NCBI GenBank assembly: GCA_937863625.1
Contig: CALMGO010000105.1
Location: forward strand, 1-9,836
DNA length: 9,836 nt
Direction of reading: 5' to 3'
From: an uncultured bacterium
GTDB lineage: Bacteria > Planctomycetota > DG-23 > SLPQ01
The notes under the pieces are model-generated. The model saw nothing but the letters and a program-made list of their open reading frames with translations, was not told where the DNA came from and ran no database searches. The translations under genes and the position numbers were made by a program. Below, piece after piece: positions 1-6,534 of this stretch. How positions within the stretch are numbered: position 1 is the stretch's first letter; every line of letters starts with the position of its first letter.

Positions 1-1695
1 GTCATCAATCTGTCTCCCACCTATAATGCTTATCGCGACAGCCAGAACGAATGAAACGGCCGTCGCGTAGGACGCTGCGGCAAGGAAATATCCATAGCCG
101 CGCCGCGACATTCGCCGAAAAAGCAGCCATGCAAGAACAAGGCCGAAAGGCGCCCAGAGGAAGGCGTAGAGTTCCGGGTTGTCCACCAGACTCTTGTATG
201 CCTGACGATCCACCTGTAACTGAAAAAGCACCTCGGTGACTAATGCATAGGCCATGCCCACCGGCAACAGGACAATCCAGAGGCCGAGAAACCAAACGAT
301 AACCGTCAGCGCGCCGGCATCGCCTTCCTTTCTGGCGGCAAGGGAAAGGTATGTACCGAGCGTTGCCGCACAAGGTATGGACACTCCCAGGCCGACGAAG
401 GCAAGAACGCTGAACACGGCCGGGGCATTGCGGACCTGACTGACAATGACCAGATGAATCGCAAGAAGCGCCATCGGCACCGCCTGCTCGACGATGACGG
501 CGAGCGTCTTGCCGAGAAGTATCCGCACGGCGCCGAGCGAAGTAAGCGCGAGGATTGGAAGGGTCCGAGCTACGCGTTCGCGTACGACTCTCGTGGACGC
601 GGATACGGAGAGAAAGAGCAGGAACCCTACTGCCTCGGCCGTGAACATTCCTACCTGCGTGTCGGAGTCCCAGATATCAGACAGGTAGCCTGAACTTGCC
701 AGGGTAAAGATGACGGACGCCCAGACGAGGGCAAACCAGAAAATGGGAATGAGGTTATACCCGGCGGGGGTTGAGCGGAGTTCCTTATGGACCACCCCCG
801 GGCCGAAAAAATGCGAGGCCGGGGACGCATGAGAACTCTTCCGCGTACGGGCGGGCTTTTTCCGCGAGAACCAGCGAGTTTTCCCCTTGGAAGCCACTGA
901 AAGGCGCAAAAGCGCCATGGGCCGATACGCGAGACAGGCCAGAAACGTCAAAAGGCTCGCAAGGACAAGATCAAAGACAGCGTGATAGTAGACAATCCCC
1001 GCCCCCAGCCGGTCTATGGCAAAGAGTCCGTAGACATAGAAGGGGCTGCTCATGGAGAAAAGAACGGGTGGCTGGGAACGCAGGAGGCCAGCCATGTTGA
1101 GAGCGATCATTGCCGCGGGCGGACCGACGGCAATCACAAGTGCGAAGAGAAGCGCCTTGGCAGTGGCGGCATTGGAACTGCGGCTCAGTATGCCGGACAA
1201 AAGTCCGACAGCGGTGTAGAGGCAGACGTTGGCTGTAATGAAGGTCACGCCGACGACGATCATCCGACCGTCAACGCCGCCAAAGACTTCGAGCAGGGCA
1301 TAAAGCGGCATGAGCGCTATGACGCCTATCATGCAGCGGTAAATGACGCTTACGCCTTTTGACAGCACGATGGTCGAGGAGGTAAGAGGAGAGGCAAGAA
1401 GGAGCACAAGGCGGTTATTGACAGCTTCGGACGTGATGACGTCCCCGGACAGGCTGATGGCGCGAAGGCTTAGGAATCCAGCAAGAACAAACACGGAAAC
1501 GAGGAATGAATAACGCGCGAAGTCGGCCATTGTCCTGTAACTTACGCGGCTGTACTCCGAGTAGAACGTCAAGTAGGCGGTGACGCCGAAGACGGCGGCA
1601 AAGACAAACGTGGCGGCCGTGCGGCCGGCGATGAATTTCCACCGGTTTGAGACCTGGACAAGTTCCTTGTATATTACCGCGCTATACTGATTCAT
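1..1695 (-). CDS. ABC-2 type permease, double-length, third in the series (C-terminus outside window)
   Basis: Integral membrane subunit of an ABC exporter. Starting from the ATG at 1695 the frame reads 565 codons without a stop to base 1, so the end is missing. The N-terminus MNQYSAVIYKELVQ is the cytosolic KEL/Q segment usual before the first helix. Hydrophobic helices follow at about 25-45, 62-82, 118-139, 145-170, 180-203 and 238-257. A very basic linker (268-295) precedes a second copy of the fold: HKEL at 303-306, then helices near 315-335, 350-367, 400-418, 428-455, 462-488, 512-526 and 536-559. Both halves carry the cytosolic coupling loop, ending in SKG at 112-114 and in GK at 395-396. 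The family is clear from this architecture; the substrate is unknown. An in-frame ATG at 1719 exists but has no visible ribosome site; 1695 has GGAG 12 bases upstream. It lies 79 nt after the previous permease, so it probably belongs to the same operon. Confidence 0.85.
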   Translation of the reverse strand, partial: MNQYSAVIYKELVQVSNRWKFIAGRTAATFVFAAVFGVTAYLTFYSEYSRVSYRTMADFARYSFLVSVFVLAGFLSLRAISLSGDVITSEAVNNRLVLLLASPLTSSTIVLSKGVSVIYRCMIGVIALMPLYALLEVFGGVDGRMIVVGVTFITANVCLYTAVGLLSGILSRSSNAATAKALLFALVIAVGPPAAMIALNMAGLLRSQPPVLFSMSSPFYVYGLFAIDRLGAGIVYYHAVFDLVLASLLTFLACLAYRPMALLRLSVASKGKTRWFSRKKPARTRKSSHASPASHFFGPGVVHKELRSTPAGYNLIPIFWFALVWASVIFTLASSGYLSDIWDSDTQVGMFTAEAVGFLLFLSVSASTRVVRERVARTLPILALTSLGAVRILLGKTLAVIVEQAVPMALLAIHLVIVSQVRNAPAVFSVLAFVGLGVSIPCAATLGTYLSLAARKEGDAGALTVIVWFLGLWIVLLPVGMAYALVTEVLFQLQVDRQAYKSLVDNPELYAFLWAPFGLVLAWLLFRRMSRRGYGYFLAAASYATAVSFVLAVAISIIGGRQIDD

Positions 1696-1774
1696 CTTCC
1701 TATGTGTCTCCGCATACATATACGGGCATTTGCGAAGGCCTGCTTGAAACCCACTCCGCGCCCACAAACAGCGC
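1696..1774 (-). other. Short intergenic gap between second and third permease
   Basis: 79 nt between the stop at 1775 and the ATG at 1695. I see no GC-rich hairpin followed by T residues and no well-spaced -35/-10 pair. Read-through from the upstream permease is therefore the simplest interpretation. Weak regulation by an unrecognised element cannot be excluded. Confidence 0.5.
1708..1711 (-). promoter_or_regulatory. Probable ribosome binding site of third permease
   Basis: GGAG lies 12 nt before the ATG at 1695; a second purine run, AGGAAG, abuts that ATG and is too close to be ideal. The alternative upstream ATG at 1719 has neither, which is the reason for preferring 1695. Confidence 0.4.
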
Positions 1775-3598
1775 TCAGTTCTTCGACCTCACGCCGGACA
1801 GGAACATCTTCGTGAACTTAAGATAGCAACCGCTCAGTAGAAGACCGGAAAGTATGAGTTCGCCGACTATGACAACAATCATCGGATAATCTCCGCGCAC
1901 GTCGGTAATATTGAGAATCCGGTCAAAGGGCGCGAAAACAAGGAGCCCCGGGTGAACAAGGGACGAATGCGGCAGCAGGAGCGCGGCCCCTGCCAAGGCC
2001 ATGGCCACGCCTGCGGCAAGCACGACCGCAGCAAGGCCGCCAAAGACATTGCGGAGCCAGACTAACGTCATGCCGCCAATGAGCGCCAAGAGACGCACAC
2101 CGGTACGGACATCGGGGCCCCGAAAGTAACCGAAGGAATCCTCCAGCACAGCGAGCGCCATCATCGCCACAGGGGCGAGAACAAAGACCGAGGCAAGAAG
2201 AAAGCCGACTGCCTGAAATGAAGTCTTTGAAGCAAGGGAGAACGACACGCCAAGCGCGAACAGCAGGAGAAGAAGGGCCAAGGCTCCGAAGAACACCGTG
2301 GCAACCTGCCCTGCGCGGCTGGACCCCGGGACGGGCGCAAGAAACAGAAACAACACAACCATGGCCATCGAAAGGGACTGGGTTACCAGCAGCGCGGCCC
2401 CTTTCCACCAGATCATATCAGCGCCACCGCTGGGGGCCACGGCAAGGAGTTCGGCGGTGTGGGTCGCTTTCTCGCGGGCGATGGTCGCGCAGGACTGAAC
2501 GGCAAGCATAGTTATCAGCCCGGCGCCAAGTGTGAAGCAAATGAAGGCGGGATAATCGCGCGTGTATGAACTGCCGGACACAAGGTGGATAATAAACATG
2601 ACCGCCTGCGGAAGCCCCGCAGCAAGAGGGAGCATTACCGCCGCGAGCGACGTCTGCGTAATCTCGGTGCCGACCAAGGTGCCGGCCCACTCTCGCTGTC
2701 CGGTCACGCGCGACGCGATGCGCTTTCTCAAACTGAAGCGATGCATCGCGGCGAACAACGTCTTCATACGGGGCTCGGAAGGAGCAAATTCGGCCGCGGC
2801 GACCCTTCGCGCGAGGCTTTTCGACGCCATGGCCAGAAAGAACAGCCCGCCCAGACCGTGGATGCAGAAGTTGGCGACAACATCCGGCCAGGTAAGACTC
2901 GCCTCGACATGGAGGACCCACGCGACAATCGGGGATGCGCCGGCCATCATGGTCCAGATTGAGGACGGGGATCCTCTCCGGAAGACGAGAGCCGCGGACG
3001 CGAGAACGCCTGTGGCGATGAGCCATAGGAAAAGGATTTCGGCGCTCCGGAGGACACGATCGACGGTGCTTTTCGCGCCGGCGGACACGAGGATGCCCAG
3101 CGCGGTGCAGAAAAAGCACGCGGCGACAGTCAGGGTAAAGGATTTGGCGATGTCGCCGGCAGCGACGCCGCCGAAGAGTTGAGCGGCGGCAAGTATCGGG
3201 AGAAGCTGCAGCAGGACAAGCATGGCCTTCAGGAAGACGGCCCAGGCCTTTCCGATCAAGATGGTATCAAGCGAGAGCGGAGTTATGCGAAGGATGTCGA
3301 GGCGGCGGCGGAGGGATTCGGACAAGACAATCCCTGTGGCGGTAACAAGAGCGACGAGGCTCAGAATGAGACACGCGCCGACGGAGACCGTAAGAAAAAC
3401 ACCTCTGCCGAACCTGCCCATGGTCTCAGGGTCGATGGTCCAGTCCATCGTAAACTTGGAGGCTGCAACGAGAAAGATCGCCGTTGTGACTGCCGCAAAA
3501 GCGGCCTTCTCAAGGTGAAAGGCACGGCGGTTGGCAATCTGAGTGAGCTCCTTGCCTATGATGATCCGCGCGCCTGCGATTGTGGAGTCTTTGGTCAT
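1775..3598 (-). CDS. ABC-2 type permease, double-length, second in the series
   Basis: Complete 607-residue membrane subunit of an ABC exporter. The N-terminus has the typical juxtamembrane segment GKELTQIANRR (15-25), then helices at about 32-48, 66-92, 118-146, 152-173, 185-205 and 243-258. The first coupling loop is around 92-117 (ESLRRRLDILRITPLS, then GK at 116-117). A basic cytosolic linker spans roughly 259-300. The second half begins near 303 (EWAGTLVGTEITQ) and has helices near 315-338, 349-371, 403-422, 430-455, 462-485, 499-512, 516-543 and 573-592. Its coupling loop is REKATHTAELLAVAPS (375-390), ending in KG at 399-400. Two cores in one chain make it about twice the length of a simple ABC-2 permease. 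The ATG at 3598 is the only standard start between an in-frame stop at 3623-3625 and the first helix; its ribosome site is weak. It follows the first permease by 58 nt and should partner the ATPase encoded two genes upstream. Substrate unknown. Confidence 0.88.
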   Translation of the reverse strand: MTKDSTIAGARIIIGKELTQIANRRAFHLEKAAFAAVTTAIFLVAASKFTMDWTIDPETMGRFGRGVFLTVSVGACLILSLVALVTATGIVLSESLRRRLDILRITPLSLDTILIGKAWAVFLKAMLVLLQLLPILAAAQLFGGVAAGDIAKSFTLTVAACFFCTALGILVSAGAKSTVDRVLRSAEILFLWLIATGVLASAALVFRRGSPSSIWTMMAGASPIVAWVLHVEASLTWPDVVANFCIHGLGGLFFLAMASKSLARRVAAAEFAPSEPRMKTLFAAMHRFSLRKRIASRVTGQREWAGTLVGTEITQTSLAAVMLPLAAGLPQAVMFIIHLVSGSSYTRDYPAFICFTLGAGLITMLAVQSCATIAREKATHTAELLAVAPSGGADMIWWKGAALLVTQSLSMAMVVLFLFLAPVPGSSRAGQVATVFFGALALLLLLFALGVSFSLASKTSFQAVGFLLASVFVLAPVAMMALAVLEDSFGYFRGPDVRTGVRLLALIGGMTLVWLRNVFGGLAAVVLAAGVAMALAGAALLLPHSSLVHPGLLVFAPFDRILNITDVRGDYPMIVVIVGELILSGLLLSGCYLKFTKMFLSGVRSKN

Positions 3599-3618
3599 CC
3601 TGGTCGTCCGTATTCCAT
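3595..3618 (-). other. Possible 7-codon leader ORF overlapping the permease start
   Basis: In the 58-nt gap before the second permease, an ATG at 3618 opens a seven-codon frame (MEYGRPG) whose TGA overlaps the permease ATG as ATGA. The permease itself lacks a good Shine-Dalgarno, so termination-reinitiation coupling is conceivable. Such tiny frames arise often by chance and the leader has only a weak AAGA upstream, so this is a low-confidence call. Confidence 0.2.
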
Positions 3619-3656
3619 TTTCTTATGCGGCGAAGCGACGCTGACACATTTATGGG

Positions 3657-5579
3657 TCATCTCTGCACCGGAAAACGAGGGTCGTAAAGCGCAACCGTTC
3701 TGCCGGGCGCGCCGGGAGGGCCGATTTGCCGTTGGAGCCTCACTCGGGCGGTCCCGAGACCCCACCATTTCTTTCGCCTTCCCGGAAGCATCGGCCCGCG
3801 GTCATGATGCCACACTGCCGGGGGCGGACCCTCGACAAGTTTCCGGTAGTTTCTGACCGTGAGCATGTAGAAGAAGGCGAGTATGACAAAGGGCCCGAGG
3901 ACAGCGCCGAAGAGAGGCGGCGCGATGGTTGCCACGGCGGCGGCAGGGATGATGGACTCGCTTTGAGACGGTATGAGGGCGGCCTTTCGCTTTCGGGCAA
4001 GCATAACGAGAACCGTCAGAAATACCACTCCAGCGGCCAGTTGAAAGGGCCACACGGGAAAAGGCGAACCCACGGCGAAATAAGCGGTTGCGAACATTCC
4101 CCCCAGCATCAGCGCTCCGAATCCCGGCAGGAGGAGATACGCGATGAGGGAGGAAAGCGTCGCCTTCAGGGATTGTCTGAAATAGAGCGAAGAAAAGATG
4201 CCGATGGAGACGGCGGTTACCCCGGCGGCGGCGTAGCCTACGGGACGCAACGGCGCGGGCAACTGGAACGAGCCGGAGGAAAAGAGCGATCCGTCGCGTA
4301 TGGAAAGACCAAGAAAGGCAGCCGCGAAAACAAGGTTCATGGCAACGACAGGAGCGAAATGCCAGACATAGGCACGTATCTTGCCGGTTACGATGGCCTC
4401 CTCCTGACCGGTCAGGAGGAGCAACTCCATCTGGCCCGTCTCGAACTCGCGGGAAAACACTTGCGAGACTCTGACGATGAAACTTATCACGTACAGGAAA
4501 CTGAGCACGGCAAGCGAAGTCGCAACGACACCACAGGTCGCCCGCGGCGGCAGCCACGCCGGCCCGGCTGCAGTACTCGCGAGAAAAAGGACCGTCAGCC
4601 CGGCCCCTGATAGCGCCGCCTTGTCCGAGATGGTCATGGCGCCGAAGACCCTTGATGAGTTGGCGAGGGCGAGGCGCTCACGGTACAGGACGCACTGGCG
4701 GTCAACGTCAGCGGCGGGAGGTTTCAGCAGCGTGAAAAGAGGCGGCACGAGGCGGGCCAGGAGGCTATCGAGTCTCTGGAAGGGACGGAATGTCTTGACG
4801 GAGACAGCCGCATCCCTTCTGAGGCAGAGCCCCGCGGCCGTCATCACCAGAAGCGACAGCCCTGAAAAGAAGAAAAAGCCCGTCAGCGCCGACGTGACAA
4901 AGCCGGGGCCCTGCTCGCGCCCTATGGCCTGAAGCAGCGCGAAAGGGTGTATCTGAACGACCCATAATGCGAATGAACTGCCCCACACGCGTGCATCCGC
5001 CCACACCGACAGCAGAGCACCCGGGGCGATAGCGACGGCGATCACAGCGGCGGCAACGGCAACGATGCTGTCGGAAGTTTTGCGAAAGAAGGCCGAGACG
5101 GCGACCGAAAGCGCCGTTACGAAAACGAAGATTGACGCGACGGCAAGAAACCCCACAAGCGCCTCAGCGGTCGTCCGCCCGCCGAGATACAGCGCAATGA
5201 CCGCAGGACAAAGTAGAGCGAGAACGGCGGCCATGGACCGCATGAGGACGCATGCGCACTTTGCGGTTACTACGCCGAAATGCTCCATGCCGGCGAGTAT
5301 CCAGGTGTCGTATGTATTAGCCTGCCGCTCACGGCTTATCGAAGTGGCGCCGTAGAAAGTGCATTCGAGCGTTCCAAGGACCAGCGCAAGCCAGAGAATG
5401 CCGTCAAAGAGAACGGCGCCGGTTCTGGCCTGCTCGGCAGCGCCGGCGAAGCCGGCCAACGTGCCGCCCAAGGCGACGACTGCGCAAGGTATGCCGCCGT
5501 AGACCATTCGGCGCAGGAACGTGGAACGCCTGCGAAGGTAGGGAAATACGTCCTTGAGCATGACAGCCTCAGCCTGCAT
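3657..5579 (-). CDS. ABC-2 type permease, double-length, first in the series
   Basis: Complete 640-residue membrane subunit of an ABC exporter, immediately downstream of the ATPase (15 nt gap). A short cytosolic N-terminus (LKDVFPYLRRRSTFLRR, 8-24) precedes helices at about 26-48, 57-74, 110-131, 137-163, 171-192 and 232-251. The first coupling loop is SRERQANTYDTWILAG (82-97), ending in AK at 106-107. After a cytosolic linker (253-300) the second half starts with LYRERLALANSS (298-309) and repeats the pattern: helices near 321-338, 349-370, 407-425, 445-464, 472-500, 506-527 and 545-573. Its coupling loop is SREFETGQMELLLLTG (376-391), with GK at 399-400. The repeated SRE...T...LL...G...K motif makes the internal duplication plain. 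The chain ends in a 65-residue Pro/Arg/Trp-rich hydrophilic tail. I chose the ATG at 5579, with GGAGG six bases upstream, over the TTG directly before it. Substrate unknown. Confidence 0.9.
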   Translation of the reverse strand: MQAEAVMLKDVFPYLRRRSTFLRRMVYGGIPCAVVALGGTLAGFAGAAEQARTGAVLFDGILWLALVLGTLECTFYGATSISRERQANTYDTWILAGMEHFGVVTAKCACVLMRSMAAVLALLCPAVIALYLGGRTTAEALVGFLAVASIFVFVTALSVAVSAFFRKTSDSIVAVAAAVIAVAIAPGALLSVWADARVWGSSFALWVVQIHPFALLQAIGREQGPGFVTSALTGFFFFSGLSLLVMTAAGLCLRRDAAVSVKTFRPFQRLDSLLARLVPPLFTLLKPPAADVDRQCVLYRERLALANSSRVFGAMTISDKAALSGAGLTVLFLASTAAGPAWLPPRATCGVVATSLAVLSFLYVISFIVRVSQVFSREFETGQMELLLLTGQEEAIVTGKIRAYVWHFAPVVAMNLVFAAAFLGLSIRDGSLFSSGSFQLPAPLRPVGYAAAGVTAVSIGIFSSLYFRQSLKATLSSLIAYLLLPGFGALMLGGMFATAYFAVGSPFPVWPFQLAAGVVFLTVLVMLARKRKAALIPSQSESIIPAAAVATIAPPLFGAVLGPFVILAFFYMLTVRNYRKLVEGPPPAVWHHDRGPMLPGRRKKWWGLGTARVRLQRQIGPPGAPGRTVALYDPRFPVQR

Positions 5580-5585
5580 CAACAG

Positions 5586-5590
5586 CCTCC
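5586..5590 (-). promoter_or_regulatory. Ribosome binding site of first permease
   Basis: GGAGG lies six bases before the ATG at 5579, within the 15-nt gap after the ATPase stop. It fixes the ATG as start rather than the adjacent in-frame TTG at 5582. Confidence 0.75.
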
Positions 5591-5594
5591 CGGG

Positions 5595-6521
5595 CTACGA
5601 CACGACACCCTTGGTGACGCGCATGAAGATGTCTTCAAGGTCAGGCTCCTCCTGGCGAAGGAGTTCGAGAGCGAACCCCTGCTCAACGAGGTACTTTGCA
5701 ATGAAAGTGAAATCAGCGGCCGTTTCGGCGAGACTTACCTTGATAACGCCGTTTTCGGTCTCGGCGCGCTCGATGAGCGGGTTGGCCTCGAGGGCAAGGC
5801 GGGCGGCCTCGTTGTCACCGGCGACGCGGACATCGATGGTCGTGCCCCTTCTTATCTGGCGTCGCACCTCGTCGACGCTTCCTGAGAAGAGCAGCGTGCC
5901 CTTTTCGATAATGCCGACCTTGTTGCAGAGCTCCTGAAGCTCGGAGAGTATGTGGCTGGATATGAGGATGGTCTTGCCCATTTTCTTAAGTTCCTTAAGC
6001 AGCGCACGCATCTCTATGCGGGCGCGCGGGTCAAGGCCGCTGGAAGGCTCGTCGAGAATGAGGACCTTGGGGTCGTGCACAAGGGCACGTGCGAGGCCGA
6101 GGCGCTGCTGCATGCCGCGCGAGAGGCTCTCCACCATCGCATCGCGCTTGCCGGTGAGGTCGGTGAGTTCGAGGACGTCGTCGACGATGCGCTTTCTTTT
6201 CTCCCCCTTGATGCGGTATGCGGCTGCGAAGAAAGTCAGATACTCATCAACCCTCATATCCTCATAAACGCCGAAGAAGTCAGGCATATAACCGATAAGG
6301 GGGCGAATGTGCTTGTTGTCTTTTCCGACGCGGTAATTGCAAATATACGCATGGCCGGAAGTAGGCTCAAGAAGCGTGGCGAGGATTTTGAGGGTGGTGG
6401 TTTTGCCGGCGCCGTTGGGGCCGATGTAGCCGTAGATGTCGCCTTCCTCGACGACCATGTTGAGGCGGTCGAGGGCAAGAAGGTTTTTGTATCTTTTTGT
6501 GAGTTCTTCAGTCCTGATCAT
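5595..6521 (-). CDS. ABC transporter ATP-binding protein (ABC-2 exporter type)
   Basis: Cytosolic ATPase that energises the downstream permeases; 308 residues. Motifs in order: Walker A GPNGAGKT (34-41), Q-loop region IGYMPDFFGVYEDM (76-89), signature LSRGMQQ (133-139), Walker B VLILDEP (153-159), D-loop SGLD (161-164) and switch histidine in LISSH (H190). A C-terminal domain of about 90 residues (roughly 220-308) follows, as is common in ABC-2 exporter ATPases. The usual Q-loop glutamine is aspartate (D81). All other catalytic residues are present, so it should be active. I start it at the ATG at 6521 because the first residues (MIRTEELTKRYK) match the family start and AAAGGA lies six bases upstream. 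A longer in-frame start at 6656 would overlap the preceding gene by over 100 nt and add an unrelated extension. It is the only ATPase gene in the window. Confidence 0.96.
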   Translation of the reverse strand: MIRTEELTKRYKNLLALDRLNMVVEEGDIYGYIGPNGAGKTTTLKILATLLEPTSGHAYICNYRVGKDNKHIRPLIGYMPDFFGVYEDMRVDEYLTFFAAAYRIKGEKRKRIVDDVLELTDLTGKRDAMVESLSRGMQQRLGLARALVHDPKVLILDEPSSGLDPRARIEMRALLKELKKMGKTILISSHILSELQELCNKVGIIEKGTLLFSGSVDEVRRQIRRGTTIDVRVAGDNEAARLALEANPLIERAETENGVIKVSLAETAADFTFIAKYLVEQGFALELLRQEEPDLEDIFMRVTKGVVS

Positions 6522-6527
6522 ACGACA

Positions 6528-6533
6528 TCCTTT
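6528..6533 (-). promoter_or_regulatory. Ribosome binding site of ABC ATPase
   Basis: AAAGGA, six bases before the ATG at 6521. The longer purine run AGGAAAGGA overlaps the TAG stop of the preceding gene, so the two genes are likely translated in close succession. It decides the start against the longer frame from 6656. Confidence 0.75.
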
Positions 6534-6534
6534 C

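Noticed and set aside
5..373. Minus-strand 122-codon frame at the left end
   Set aside because: It lies out of frame inside the third permease, whose frame is open from 1695 to the window edge with clear membrane helices.
1701..1722. Inverted repeat TATGT...ACATA around the ribosome site of the third permease
   Set aside because: A five-base AT-rich stem with a ten-base loop is too weak to support a regulatory hairpin or terminator.
3179..4610. Overlapping plus-strand open frames of 225 and 294 codons opposite the permeases
   Set aside because: Both translate to low-complexity, charged sequence and are antisense to continuous multi-helix membrane proteins.
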